From Pseudomonas sp. GM78 (GTDB lineage: Bacteria > Pseudomonadota > Gammaproteobacteria > Pseudomonadales > Pseudomonadaceae): DNA of 49,482 bases. Shown here one piece after another: positions 1 through 8,273 of this stretch. Where the stretch lies: assembly GCF_000282475.1 (NCBI RefSeq), contig NZ_AKJF01000013.1, forward strand, positions 1 to 49,482, read 5' to 3'. The translations under genes and the position numbers were made by a program. The first letter of the stretch is position 1. The number at the start of each line of letters is the position of its first letter. Below the pieces are notes generated by a model, which made no database searches, was not told the origin of the DNA, and saw only the letters and a program-made list of their open reading frames with translations.

Positions 1-155
1 GCGTCGAGATTGTCGGGCCCCAGCCACGGCCGGTGTGTTTCCACGGTCTCGTTGTTCCACAGTGGAAGCAGGGCATTGGGCGAGAAGTCGTCGAACAGCT
101 TTTCCGGGACCCGGGTGATGCTCGTCGTTCCCAGTGTGTAGTAACGGTCAGTCAT
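1..155 (-). CDS. MBL-fold hydrolase, N-terminal fragment (cut by window edge)
   Basis: Reading leftward from the ATG at 155, 51 codons stay open to the window edge. The fragment begins MTDRYYTLGT and contains a WLGPDNLD stretch. I associate this N-terminus with metallo-beta-lactamase-fold hydrolases that often lie beside TetR regulators. The metal-binding HxHxDH motif would lie beyond the edge, so the fold assignment is inferred from the N-terminus and the neighbourhood only. The gene diverges from the TetR gene at 224, and the 68-bp gap holds two operator-like palindromes. This makes it the probable target of that repressor. Confidence 0.55.
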   Translation of the reverse strand, partial: MTDRYYTLGTTSITRVPEKLFDDFSPNALLPLWNNETVETHRPWLGPDNLD

Positions 156-167
156 GTTAAAGTCTCG

Positions 168-208
168 ATGATACTGGTCGGTATCAGAATGATACCGATC
201 GGTATCAT
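168..208. promoter_or_regulatory. Tandem TetR operator palindromes
   Basis: Positions 189-208 are a perfect 20-bp palindrome, ATGATACCGATCGGTATCAT. A second, imperfect copy lies at 168-187 with core GATACTGGTCGGTATC, which differs from the perfect core at two positions. The two centres are 21 bp apart, two helical turns, as expected for cooperative binding of two TetR dimers on one DNA face. They fill the gap between the divergent MBL-fold gene and tetR, so the regulator probably represses both. Confidence 0.8.
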
Positions 209-223
209 CGTCAAGAGGAGCCT

Positions 224-793
224 ATGCCAAAAGACCTTCCCAAGTTGCCGCCACGCGAGCGAATCCTGGCCGCCGCCGATGAACTTTTTTATCGGGACGG
301 TATTCGCGGTGTCGGTGTTGAAGCCATTGCTGCCCATGCAGGCACCACCAAAATGGGCATTTATCGGCATTTTGCGAACAAGGATGCGTTGGTCGCAGAG
401 TGGTTGCGGCTGGAGTCGCAGGCCTATTCGGATGTGCTGGATCGCCTCGAGTCACAGCATCCAGAGGACGCCAAGGCGCAGTTGCTGGGGTGGGCGCAGT
501 TCATTGCCAGTCGGTTGGCGATCGAGGCGGATCGCGGTTGTTGTTTCGCCAATTCGGTGGCTGAGCTGCCGGACCGGGCTCACCCGGCCTGGGTGGTGAT
601 CGAGGCGCATTCCCGCGACCTGAGCGAGCGCTTGATTGACCTGTGTACGCAGGCCGGGCTGGCTGAGCCCGAGCACGTCGCCAGCGAAATCATCTTTATT
701 CTCGATGGTGCTCAACTGGCGGCCCAGAGCCGCGGTGATGCGCAAAAAGTCGGTGAGCGCCTGGTGAGTATCGTCAGGCGCCTGGTGCAATAG
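224..793 (+). CDS. TetR-family transcriptional regulator
   Basis: This 189-residue protein has the usual TetR size and layout. An N-terminal helix-turn-helix occupies roughly residues 12-60; it includes RILAAADELFYRDGIRGVGV and, further on, a GTTKMGIYRHFANKD recognition region. A helical ligand-binding domain of unknown specificity follows. An AGAGGAG ribosome site ends a few bases before the ATG. The gene diverges from an MBL-fold hydrolase gene, and two palindromic operators in the gap indicate autoregulation plus control of that neighbour. The ligand cannot be predicted. Confidence 0.93.
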   Translation: MPKDLPKLPPRERILAAADELFYRDGIRGVGVEAIAAHAGTTKMGIYRHFANKDALVAEWLRLESQAYSDVLDRLESQHPEDAKAQLLGWAQFIASRLAIEADRGCCFANSVAELPDRAHPAWVVIEAHSRDLSERLIDLCTQAGLAEPEHVASEIIFILDGAQLAAQSRGDAQKVGERLVSIVRRLVQ

Positions 794-802
794 GTGCTGA
801 TT

Positions 803-2182
803 CTATAGCGCTATCGAATAGCTCAGGATCAAGCGGTTCTGATCCACGCCGCTGACGACTTCGCTGCGAAAGGCGGCGTTCTTCCAGGTCACACCCAACC
901 CCTTCAACGGCCCGCTCTGGGTGACATAGCTCAGGGCGAAGTCGCGCTCCCACTCACTCAGTTCACCATTGGCGGACTGCACATCGGTTCCCTTCAAATA
1001 CGCCAGGCTGGCCGTCAGCCCTGGCACGCCAATGCTGACGAAGTCATAGTCATACTGCGCCAGCCAGGTCCGTTCGCCGGCGCGGCTGAAGTTGGCCAGT
1101 TGGCGGTCGGTGATCAGGTAGGTCAGTGCACCGCTGGAGCCTGGGTGCACGTCGCCCTGGTTGATGAACGGGAAGTTACTGTTGCCCTCGACCGCCTGGT
1201 AACCCAGGCCCAGGGAATGCCCGCCGAGGCTGTAGGTGAACAGCGCGCTCCAGGTCCGGTTGTCCACTTCGCCACGGGTCAGTGCCGCGCCTGCAGCGTT
1301 TTCTCCGTAATAACCGGCGGCCAGGTAACCCTCGTCACGACCTTGGGCACTGGCATTCTTGCCATCGGCATCGCTGTACCAATAGCGCAAGTCGGACTTG
1401 AGGCTGCCCGGGCCCAGCACCCACTTGTGAGTCAGGCCGAGGAAGTGCTGATCGTAGAAATCGTCTAGGTTGCCAAAGTAATACTGGGCCAGCAGGTCTT
1501 TGCTCAATTGGTAGTCAAGACCTGCGAAGTTGAAGGCTTGAGTGTCCGCATTTTTCTGCGCGCCGCCCATGCTCAGTGCGGTCTTGTCGCTGGAGGCCCG
1601 GCCTTTGGCGCGGTTCAACTGGCCCGCGGTCAGCGACAGGTTGTCGAACTCTTTCGAGGTGACCTGAGCGCCCTCGAAGGTTTGAGGCAGTAACCGGCCG
1701 TCGTTGTACATCACCACGGGCAGCCGTGGCTGCAAGGTGCCCAGCCGCGCCTCGGTCTTCGAAACACGCAGCTTGGCGGTCAGGCCAAGACTGCTGAACT
1801 GGTCCACGGCGGCGTTATCACTGTCTACCGGAAACATATTGCCCTGGCCAGCGCGGGCGCTTGGGTTGCGAGTCACGCCACTGGCGTTGTCGCCGGCCCG
1901 TCCACCGCCATCCAGTCGCACACCCAGCAACGCCAGGGCATCGACTCCGAACCCGACGGTACCGCTGGTGAATCCGGACTGCAGGTTCAGGTTAAATCCC
2001 TGGCCCCATTCTTCCTGGCGCGGGGCTGAACCACTGCCGCGGTTGTCGCTGTTGTAGTAGAGGTTGCGCAGGGACAGTTTCGCCTGGGCGTCGTCGACAA
2101 AACCTTCGGCATGCGCCTGGGCTACTGCTCCGAGGCTCAACGCGATCGCGCAGCCGGTCAGGATCCGTAGGGATATGTTCAT
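803..2182 (-). CDS. OprD-family outer-membrane porin
   Basis: This 459-residue protein is a substrate-selective porin of the OprD family, normally an 18-strand outer-membrane barrel for amino acids, peptides or organic acids. I chose the ATG at 2182 because it starts a clear signal peptide (MNISLRILTG, hydrophobic core, AHA cleavage before EGF) with GGGAG upstream. The longer open frame upstream has no signal sequence at its start. The mature N-terminus (FVDDAQAKLSLRNLYYN) and the C-terminal DQNRLILSYSIAL are typical OprD signatures, ending in an alternating strand. It is the last gene of the minus-strand deacylase/MFS/RidA group, which suggests that it imports that group's substrate. Specificity cannot be read from sequence. 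Confidence 0.9.
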   Translation of the reverse strand: MNISLRILTGCAIALSLGAVAQAHAEGFVDDAQAKLSLRNLYYNSDNRGSGSAPRQEEWGQGFNLNLQSGFTSGTVGFGVDALALLGVRLDGGGRAGDNASGVTRNPSARAGQGNMFPVDSDNAAVDQFSSLGLTAKLRVSKTEARLGTLQPRLPVVMYNDGRLLPQTFEGAQVTSKEFDNLSLTAGQLNRAKGRASSDKTALSMGGAQKNADTQAFNFAGLDYQLSKDLLAQYYFGNLDDFYDQHFLGLTHKWVLGPGSLKSDLRYWYSDADGKNASAQGRDEGYLAAGYYGENAAGAALTRGEVDNRTWSALFTYSLGGHSLGLGYQAVEGNSNFPFINQGDVHPGSSGALTYLITDRQLANFSRAGERTWLAQYDYDFVSIGVPGLTASLAYLKGTDVQSANGELSEWERDFALSYVTQSGPLKGLGVTWKNAAFRSEVVSGVDQNRLILSYSIAL

Positions 2183-2320
2183 GGTTGGATGCTCCCGTAT
2201 TGTTATTGGCTCGGCCACGGTCGAGCCGCCGGGCGCATGCCGGCGGTCAACCGTGACTGGATTCAAGGGCAGTTAAAAAGGCTTCAAGTGCAGCGCTGTA
2301 ATTGTTGGAGGTTCAAGCCT

Positions 2321-2671
2321 TCAGCTCGCCACGCCAGCGATGACCTGAATCTCGACCCGGTAGGCAGGGTTGGGAAAGTTGGCTTGCACACAGGCACGAG
2401 CCGGTGGCTCGAAACCGCCTACCCAAGCGTCCCAGACGCTATTCATGGCGGCAAAATCCTCTACGTCCGCCAGCCAAATCTGTACTGACAACAGGTGTTT
2501 CCGACCCGAGCCGACAGACTCGAGCAGCGCATCGATCTTGCCGAGAATGTCCCGGGTCTGAGCTTCGATACCTTCCTTGAATTGTGAGGTTTGCCCAGAG
2601 AGATACACAGTGTTCTGGTGCACGACGGCTTGGGTCAGGCGCGCGCCGATGCCCACTCGTTGAATGTTCAT
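2321..2671 (-). CDS. RidA/YjgF-family protein
   Basis: This 116-residue protein belongs to the RidA/YER057c family of small trimeric proteins. Characterised members hydrolyse reactive enamine/imine intermediates released by PLP enzymes; other subgroups act in catabolic pathways. The family pattern is visible in TVYLSGQTSQ, DILGKIDALLESVGS and the C-terminal VEIQVIAGVAS. The RidA-subfamily arginine (RxxxEI.VIA) appears as YRVEIQVIA. I chose the ATG at 2671; an alternative TTG lies eight codons upstream. The gene follows the MFS transporter in the same orientation. It may clear an imine or enamine formed after deacylation of an N-acyl amino acid, but that is inference. Confidence 0.85.
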   Translation of the reverse strand: MNIQRVGIGARLTQAVVHQNTVYLSGQTSQFKEGIEAQTRDILGKIDALLESVGSGRKHLLSVQIWLADVEDFAAMNSVWDAWVGGFEPPARACVQANFPNPAYRVEIQVIAGVAS

Positions 2672-2709
2672 GCTAGGGGTTTCCGTTTGCTGCAAGAGTT
2701 AAAGGGAAC

Positions 2710-4044
2710 TCAAGCCTGGGCCCGGCGGGCGGCCATGAAATAGAGCAGGGTGCTGAGCAGGGCGGCCGTCACGCCGACACCGCTGAGGGCGATCCCCAGG
2801 CTGTTTTCGACACCCGGCATGGACTGGGTGAGATAACCCACGGCGAAGGGGCCGATGCCGCCACCGACGATATTGGTCAGGAACACCAACAGCGCAATGG
2901 ACCGGCCACGCATGCGATTGGGGATGGCGACCTGCACCGGGATCGGCGCCAGCGCCATGACGATACTGGCCGAGAAGGCACAGAGTGCGTAGGCGCCAAT
3001 GTTCCAGCCAAACGTGGGGAGCAAGGGTGCGAACAACGCCAGGGGGATCAGCGCGCAGGAGGCGAGGGCAGACGTCTTGAGGGCTTTGGGCACGGTTTGC
3101 TGGTCGCTCATCCGGCTGCCCAGATAACGCGCGAACATCACACCGCAAATCCCGCCGAGCATGTACAAGGGCCCTGCGAGTTTGCCCACTTGACTGGCTT
3201 CCATCGCATACTTGCGAATCAGCAGGGTGGCGAACCAGGCTGTGTGGGAATAGAACAGCGTGATCAGGCTCATGTAGGCCAGGAAATACAGCGTACAAAA
3301 GCGATTGCGAACAAACAGCTCCTTGAGTACCTCCATCATCGGCGGCGCTTGTTCCGCCACCTCGGCGCTCGCCAGGGCCCTGGTTTCGGTACGCGCCGGT
3401 TCGCGCACGCTGAACGCCACCAGAAACGCCAGCGGCAGGCCCGCAAGGCCCACGGTCAGAAAGATGAACTGCCACGGATGCAGGGCGACGCCCAGCACAC
3501 TGATCACACCCTCGGTATGCGACAGCCAGCCCAGCAGCAAGCCACCACCTGCCAATGCCACGCCGCTGCCGATGTAAGGGCCGAGCATGAAGATGCTGGT
3601 GGGGCGCGAGACTTTGCGCGGCGAGTACAGGTCGGCGAAAATCGACAGCACCGCCGGGCTCAAGCCCGCTTCGGCAATCGCGGTACCGGCGCGCCAGAAC
3701 AGCAGTTCGCTGAAACTGTCCGCGGTCGCGCACAGGGCCGTGCACAGTGCCCAGATGGCCACACAGACCGCGATCAGTCGAACTCGATGGGTACGGTCAA
3801 CCAGTCGGGCCACCACGACACCCGCGGTGGCGTAGCACAAGGTGAAGGCAAAGCCCTGCAGCAGGCCGATCTGGGTATCGCTCAAGGCCAGCGTGGCTTT
3901 GATCGGCTGCACCAGGATGCTGACGATCTGCCGGTCAATATAGGAAAACACGAAACACAGGAAGAACAGGCCGACGGTGTAACCATTGCGCAGGGCGCTG
4001 GCTGAACGCGCATTGTCGACGTCGAGCGTTTGGGTAATGGACAT
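2710..4044 (-). CDS. MFS transporter, spinster-like subgroup
   Basis: This 444-residue inner-membrane protein shows about 12 hydrophobic segments in two halves. It has the MFS motif A region (ARLVDRTHRVR) after the second segment and an early FSYIDRQIVSILVQPI stretch, typical of the spinster-like/hexuronate-like branch. Two ATGs lie 6 bp apart. The one at 4044 has GGAG seven bases upstream, so I prefer it over 4050. The gene sits between the zinc deacylase and the RidA-like gene on one strand, in a probable operon with an OprD porin further on. The likely job is inner-membrane uptake of the compound that the porin admits and the deacylase cleaves. Confidence 0.88.
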   Translation of the reverse strand: MSITQTLDVDNARSASALRNGYTVGLFFLCFVFSYIDRQIVSILVQPIKATLALSDTQIGLLQGFAFTLCYATAGVVVARLVDRTHRVRLIAVCVAIWALCTALCATADSFSELLFWRAGTAIAEAGLSPAVLSIFADLYSPRKVSRPTSIFMLGPYIGSGVALAGGGLLLGWLSHTEGVISVLGVALHPWQFIFLTVGLAGLPLAFLVAFSVREPARTETRALASAEVAEQAPPMMEVLKELFVRNRFCTLYFLAYMSLITLFYSHTAWFATLLIRKYAMEASQVGKLAGPLYMLGGICGVMFARYLGSRMSDQQTVPKALKTSALASCALIPLALFAPLLPTFGWNIGAYALCAFSASIVMALAPIPVQVAIPNRMRGRSIALLVFLTNIVGGGIGPFAVGYLTQSMPGVENSLGIALSGVGVTAALLSTLLYFMAARRAQA

Positions 4045-4078
4045 GATCATGCTCCAGGCTCAAGGACGGTCGGCAGGC

Positions 4079-5086
4079 TCACTGCCATTGCGACGGGGCG
4101 GCGAGGACAGCAATGCAATCGCCGTGTTCGACCTTGGCGAAGGTGCGTGTGCACACCACCTGGCCGGCCTTTTTGAAGTGCAACTGCAGCGGCGCCTCCC
4201 AGGGCGCGTGAGGGTCGAATAGTCGTCCGGCCAATTGCCCTGTCTGCACGTGCTCGCCCAGTTTGAAGCAAGGCTCGAACACCCCGGCGCGGGTAGCGAA
4301 CAGGTAATGCTCTGGGCCTTCGACCCTTATCAGGCGTGTGGGCGTAGGCGCTGGTGCGGGCTCATCGATCACGCCGAGGCTGCGCAGTACCCGCGCCAAG
4401 CCGTCCTCGACAATCCGCAATCCCTCGGGATCGCAACTGCCGCCACCGCCGAACTCCCCGCACAAAAACAATTTGCCCTGGCGCTCGGCGGCTGCACCGT
4501 AGGTGCGGTCTTCGCCCAGCAGGTTCATGATCATTGTGGTAGGCGCGGCAAAAGCGTTCACCAGGCGCAGGTATTGATCGTGCTGGGCGGGATCTTGTGG
4601 CAAGGCCGCGAGCAGCGTCGGGTAATGCTGGAAAGAAGCGCCCCCTGCGTGCAAGTCGAGGATCACATCGGCGCGGGGGAAGAGCTCGGTGTCGACGTAG
4701 TGGGCGATCATTTCAGTGATGCTGCCGTTGCGCTGGCCGGGAAACATCCGGTTCAAGTTGCCCTTGTCGATGGGCGAGGTGCGCGAGGCATTGAGAAAGG
4801 CCGGAAAATTCAGCCCCGGCACCACGATCAGCCGGCCCTGGATCTGCATCGTCGGCAAGCGCTGCAGCAGTTTCATCAGGGCTACGGGCCCTTCGTACTC
4901 ATCGCCGTGGTTGCCGCCGGTGAGCAGCACCGTGGGGCCGGTACCCTGTTTAAGTACGGCAATGGGAATCAGGATGCGGCCATAGGCTGATCGGTCATGG
5001 GAGTAAGGGACTTTCAGGCTGCCGGTTTGAAAGCCTTCCTGGTCGAAGTCGATATCGGTGCTGATCAGTGATCGAGGAATGTTCAT
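4079..5086 (-). CDS. Zinc-dependent deacylase, succinylglutamate desuccinylase/aspartoacylase (DoeB-like) family
   Basis: This 335-residue protein belongs to the M14-related AstE/AspA carboxypeptidase-like family, which removes an acyl group from N-acylated amino acids. The zinc site is visible: GGNHGDEYEG supplies His60 and Glu63, and DLHAGG supplies His146. The overall N-terminus (TGSLKVPYSHDRSAYGRI) resembles DoeB, the N-acetyl-diaminobutyrate deacetylase of ectoine catabolism. No ectoine hydrolase is nearby, so the substrate may be another N-acyl amino acid. I chose the ATG at 5086, with AGGTGAG upstream; a GTG at 5098 is the alternative. Next to it are a LysR regulator upstream and MFS, RidA and OprD genes downstream, which together suggest import and hydrolysis of an N-acyl amino acid. 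Confidence 0.85.
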   Translation of the reverse strand: MNIPRSLISTDIDFDQEGFQTGSLKVPYSHDRSAYGRILIPIAVLKQGTGPTVLLTGGNHGDEYEGPVALMKLLQRLPTMQIQGRLIVVPGLNFPAFLNASRTSPIDKGNLNRMFPGQRNGSITEMIAHYVDTELFPRADVILDLHAGGASFQHYPTLLAALPQDPAQHDQYLRLVNAFAAPTTMIMNLLGEDRTYGAAAERQGKLFLCGEFGGGGSCDPEGLRIVEDGLARVLRSLGVIDEPAPAPTPTRLIRVEGPEHYLFATRAGVFEPCFKLGEHVQTGQLAGRLFDPHAPWEAPLQLHFKKAGQVVCTRTFAKVEHGDCIAVLAAPSQWQ

Positions 5087-5197
5087 GAGTGGGCTCACCT
5101 GCTTTTTATTCTGGGCGGTTTGGGCGCTGTCGGCGCGCCTTCGGGACCATCATTGCGCAAGTGTCGATGTAGCGATAATGCCGATGTCTTGCACGAC

Positions 5198-5216
5198 CGA
5201 TGCCTTAAAGGCATCG
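5198..5216. promoter_or_regulatory. LysR-type box (T-N11-A palindrome)
   Basis: CGATGCCTTAAAGGCATCG is a palindrome with perfect 9-bp arms around a single central base. It contains a T-N11-A core, T5201 to A5213, the signature of LysR-type operators. It lies between the lysR stop codon and the deacylase start, about 112 bp upstream of the latter. That is a normal position for activation of the minus-strand deacylase-MFS-RidA-OprD unit by the adjacent LysR protein. It is also close to the end of lysR, so a weak role in transcript ending cannot be excluded. Confidence 0.6.
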
Positions 5217-5236
5217 TTATGCAGGTCAGCCGGCGG

Positions 5237-6127
5237 CTAGGTTTGCTTGATCATCTGCTGCAATTTTTCCAGGAAGTGTTGCAGCAGCGGGTTCTGGTTG
5301 CTGGCCTGCCAGGCAAACGACAAGGGCATCGAGATGGAAAAATTCTTCAGCCGGATAAACCGCACCAACGCAGGCGGCCGTCCGGCATTGGCCGAATTGA
5401 CGATGGCCGCGCCCACGCCGGAAGACACCAACGCCAGGATCGCCGACTCGGTCTGTTCCTGCTGAACGATACGCAGGCTTACCCCGGCCTGATGGCAGGC
5501 GCTGAGCAGGCAATCGTAGTAAGCGGGGTAGACATGACGGGGAAAGGTCACGAAAGGCAGATGTGCGACCTGTTTGAGCTCGATGACGTCATCAGGCAGT
5601 TGCCAACTGCTGGGGACCGCCAGCACCACATCGTGGTTGACCAGCGTCAGCACCTGGCAAGGCGTCATCAGTGGGGCAAAGGCATAGATGAAGCCACCGT
5701 CCAGCGTGCCCTGTTCGATGGCTTGCAACTGTAGCGGGCTGTTGACCGGCATCAGCTCGATGCTGGCTTCGGGTAGTTCGTCCTGGAACGCGCGCAAGGC
5801 GCTTGGCATGAAACCATCCCAGCCAGCATTTTCGACAAAACCCAGGCGCAGATGCCCCAACCTGCCGCCCGCTACGCGCTTGGCGCTCAGCACGGCGTTG
5901 TCCAGGTCGTCGAGGATTTTTTGCACCGAGGCGTGAAAGTACTCACCCGCCTTGGTAAGTTTCAAGCCTCTGGGCAAGCGTTCGAAAAGACTGAAACCCA
6001 GCTCTTGCTCAAGGTCCAGCAGTTGCCTGGAAATGGCGGGCTGAGTGATGAAGATGCGCTCGGCTGCCAAGCGGATGCTTTTGTATTCGGCAACGGCCAT
6101 GAAGTAACGCAGGTGGCGCAGTTCCAT
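5237..6127 (-). CDS. LysR-family transcriptional regulator
   Basis: This 296-residue protein has the LysR layout. A winged helix-turn-helix lies at about residues 1-60 (MELRHLRYFMAVAEYKSI, then AAERIFITQPAISRQL). A two-lobed effector domain follows from about residue 90. I chose the ATG at 6127 because MELRHLRYF is the family-typical start; the open frame extends only six codons further up. Its orientation is the same as the downstream deacylase operon, and a T-N11-A palindrome lies in the gap between them. It is the likely activator of that operon in response to the pathway substrate or product, which is not identifiable. Confidence 0.92.
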   Translation of the reverse strand: MELRHLRYFMAVAEYKSIRLAAERIFITQPAISRQLLDLEQELGFSLFERLPRGLKLTKAGEYFHASVQKILDDLDNAVLSAKRVAGGRLGHLRLGFVENAGWDGFMPSALRAFQDELPEASIELMPVNSPLQLQAIEQGTLDGGFIYAFAPLMTPCQVLTLVNHDVVLAVPSSWQLPDDVIELKQVAHLPFVTFPRHVYPAYYDCLLSACHQAGVSLRIVQQEQTESAILALVSSGVGAAIVNSANAGRPPALVRFIRLKNFSISMPLSFAWQASNQNPLLQHFLEKLQQMIKQT

Positions 6128-6625
6128 AACGGCTCTCACAGACACGGACTTTTAAGCCTGCGACTTTGCACGTGGATGGAGATGGCGTCGAGTGGCCCGG
6201 GGTAGAATTCAGCAGCAACTTGAAGTTGTCCATTTGAGCGTCATCCGAAGTTCACCGACTGCTTTTGGCCGATTCTGTTGAAAAAGTCGGCCATGGTTTC
6301 CACGACAGAAAAGTACGCGCTTGAGATTGAAAATCTTTGCTTTGAGCATGGGATTCGGGGCTCAGATTTCGCGTAGCAACGCGCAAAAAGACGTTTTCAG
6401 CGCTCAGTATGGGGGGCTGTCTGGAAGAATCGACTTTTTCAACAGAATCGGCCGTTTTCCGACTGTCGTGACGGGCCGAAATCGACCCAAAGCTGCCCGT
6501 GGCTTGAGGCGGCAACCGGTCAAAAGCGGATTTACGCCGACGACCCCGAGGAGGCTAACTGGCGACACTGGTAGTATGGTGGCGCTTTGGCTTAATCATC
6601 TGAAAATAGACAGTGAGGCTGTACG
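6128..6625. other. Intergenic region left of the accessory island
   Basis: There is no convincing gene in these 498 bases. They contain the probable lysR leader (6128-6250), repeat copy A (6267-6453), and about 170 bases of flanking repeat and leader before the ATPase gene. Bases 6454-6500 match the sequence right of repeat copy B (CTGTCGTGACGGGC and following), so the shared repeat is larger than the palindrome-ended core. Open frames crossing this stretch are translations of the repeat. Confidence 0.7.
6267..6453 (+). repeat. MITE-like repeat copy A
   Basis: A 179-bp core (6271-6449) has terminal inverted repeats GATTCTGTTGAAAAAGTCG; the right end matches as the reverse complement. A direct GGCC lies immediately outside each end (6267-6270 and 6450-6453), resembling a 4-bp target duplication. 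The interior has no credible gene. It matches copies B and C over most of its length and is inverted relative to both. The lack of a transposase with conserved ends fits a miniature element mobilised in trans. Confidence 0.75.
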
Positions 6626-8113
6626 ATGGAGCGTAGTGAAATCAGAGAGTCGAGAAAGCTCGCCTTGCTTAAGAAAGTCCGTGAGCACGACTATGGAAAG
6701 TACTTGCATAAAGCGAGTATCCAGCGGATTAGAGGGTTTTCCGGTGAGGACATTACTTTTGAATTTCCAGTTACGGCACTCATCGGGCCTAACGGTAGCG
6801 GAAAGTCTTCCGTTTTAGGAGTCGCAGGTTGTGCATACAAGCCCATCAAGCCTGGATATTTTTTTCCTAAAAGTGCCGTTGGTGATGAGTCTATGTCTGG
6901 ATGGCGAGTCGAGTATGAACTCGTAGACAAAGCACTCAACCCCCGCCAACTGGTCAAAAGAAGTAGCAATTTCAGACAAGCGAAATGGGTTCGGGGGGAA
7001 GTAGCGGATCGAGTTGTTCTATTCTTCGGAATTGAGCGCACCGTACCTGCGGGAGAAAAAACTCGGTTCAAAAAGCTGACAAAGTCGTCTTATGTACACC
7101 AAGGTGCACTTTTGTCTCTTGACGCGGAAGTCGCGACTCAAGTCGAACACGTTCTTGGAAAAGCCGTAACTGAATTCCGTGTTACCGATGTGGGCCAAGA
7201 CGAACTTTTCTTAATCGGAAAAAATGGCGACCAGCATTACTCTGAGTTTCATTTTGGAGCTGGCGAGTCCTCCATCATCAGAATGATTAGTGAGATCGAG
7301 CAAGCTCCCCCAAATTCTCTCATCATCATTGAGGAAATTGAGAACGGTCTCCATCCAATCGCTACACGCCGCATGGTCGAGTACCTCATTGATGTTGCTG
7401 AGCGGAAAAACGTGCAAACAGTGTTCACAACGCACAGTGACTATGCTCTTTCCCCTTTGCCTAATGAGGCTATCTGGGCTTGCATCTCAGGCAAGCTTAA
7501 GCAGGGTAAGCTATCGGTTCAGGCTTTGAGAGCTGTATCAGGCCGTGTTGATAGAAAGCTCGCCGTTTTTGTTGAGGATGATTTTGCAAAAAGTTGGGTC
7601 GAGGCGATCCTTCGAGAAAAGCTTGGCGCTGAATTTGAGCAAGTGGAAATTCATGCGGTTGCTGGGGATGGTACAGCCGTCAGTACGCACAGAAGCCATG
7701 TACGTAACCCTGCAATTTTGTTCAAGTCACTTTGCATTATCGATGGCGACTCTGAGCAGCAGGGTGATGACGACCCCGAAAGTGGCATTATCCGGCTACC
7801 TGGTGATCAACCTGAGATAAGTGTTTACGACGATATTTTGTCTAACATCGAACGAGATATCGCGGTCCTAACAGTATCCTGCCAGCGCCCTCCGGAAGCG
7901 CAAGCGGAAGTCAGATCAGCCATGGAGGAGGTTGTGAGAACCAATAGAGACCCATACTTACTCTACGTCCAATTGGGACTGAAAATTGGTTTCGTATCAG
8001 AAGTTATTGTCCGAGGGGCGTTCTTCGCCCTTTGGGTGAGAAATAATCCTGAATTTTGCAACGCGTTAGCGACACGAATCCGTGAGCTAATTCAAGAGTC
8101 GGAGGCCGCATAG
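6626..8113 (+). CDS. AAA ATPase with TOPRIM-like C-terminus (OLD-like; candidate anti-phage protein)
   Basis: This 495-residue protein combines an ABC/SMC-like ATPase with a TOPRIM-type nuclease domain. The ATPase shows Walker A GPNGSGKS (residues 54-61), a signature-like FGAGESS (210-216), Walker B LIIIEEIENGLHP (from about 232) and an H-loop TTHSD with His270. The C-terminal part shows the TOPRIM pattern: a Glu in FVEDD (Glu317) and a DxD in IIDGDS (Asp373/Asp375). This is the organisation of OLD-family nucleases, many of which act in phage defence (GajA-like, retron- or PARIS-associated). No classic partner (UvrD-like helicase, reverse transcriptase, DUF4435) is adjacent. GAGG lies eight bases before the ATG. 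Base composition is clearly AT-richer than the flanks, a sign of transfer. The specific defence role is inference. Confidence 0.85.
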   Translation: MERSEIRESRKLALLKKVREHDYGKYLHKASIQRIRGFSGEDITFEFPVTALIGPNGSGKSSVLGVAGCAYKPIKPGYFFPKSAVGDESMSGWRVEYELVDKALNPRQLVKRSSNFRQAKWVRGEVADRVVLFFGIERTVPAGEKTRFKKLTKSSYVHQGALLSLDAEVATQVEHVLGKAVTEFRVTDVGQDELFLIGKNGDQHYSEFHFGAGESSIIRMISEIEQAPPNSLIIIEEIENGLHPIATRRMVEYLIDVAERKNVQTVFTTHSDYALSPLPNEAIWACISGKLKQGKLSVQALRAVSGRVDRKLAVFVEDDFAKSWVEAILREKLGAEFEQVEIHAVAGDGTAVSTHRSHVRNPAILFKSLCIIDGDSEQQGDDDPESGIIRLPGDQPEISVYDDILSNIERDIAVLTVSCQRPPEAQAEVRSAMEEVVRTNRDPYLLYVQLGLKIGFVSEVIVRGAFFALWVRNNPEFCNALATRIRELIQESEAA

Positions 8114-8150
8114 CACCTCTTTTAACTTAGAAAATAAGCCCACCTGTACA

Positions 8151-8172
8151 ACGCCGCTCATGATGGCGGCGT
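8151..8172 (+). terminator. Hairpin after the ATPase gene
   Basis: Arms ACGCCGC and GCGGCGT are perfectly complementary around an 8-base loop. The hairpin lies 38 bases after the ATPase stop codon and before the convergent TIR-like gene. A T-rich stretch follows only loosely, so termination is probable rather than certain. Confidence 0.45.
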
Positions 8173-8215
8173 GTGTATTTCTGGCGACCGAACAGCGTGC
8201 CATTAAACGTCTTGA

Positions 8216-8268
8216 CGTCCGTTTTTGGCCGGTTGTTGCCTGTCGTGAAGGGCAGCAAACGGATCCAG
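8216..8268 (+). repeat. Uninterrupted host repeat (apparent empty insertion site)
   Basis: The string around GTTTTTGGCCGGTTGTTGCC followed by TGTCGTGAAGGGCAGCAA is continuous here. At copies A, B and C the matching left part (cttttGGCC) and right part (GGCC..tctgcctgtcgtgacggg) are separated by the ~178-bp palindrome-ended core. GGCC occurs once here and twice at the filled copies. This is what an unoccupied target would look like. The segment ends close to the stop codon of the TIR-like gene. Confidence 0.6.
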
Positions 8269-8273
8269 GGCAG

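Noticed and set aside
2699-3745. 348-codon minus-strand frame overlapping the MFS gene in another frame
   Set aside because: The peptide is rich in Arg, Gly and Pro without hydrophobic segments. The overlapping frame encodes a clear transporter.
6252-6515. Open frames of 80-170 codons inside repeat copies A, B and C (e.g. 6252-6515 minus, 9930-10214 minus, 10706-10984 plus)
   Set aside because: They recur with the repeats, contain the same RNLSPES-type peptide in shifted contexts, and lack ribosome sites. They are translations of a non-coding repeat.
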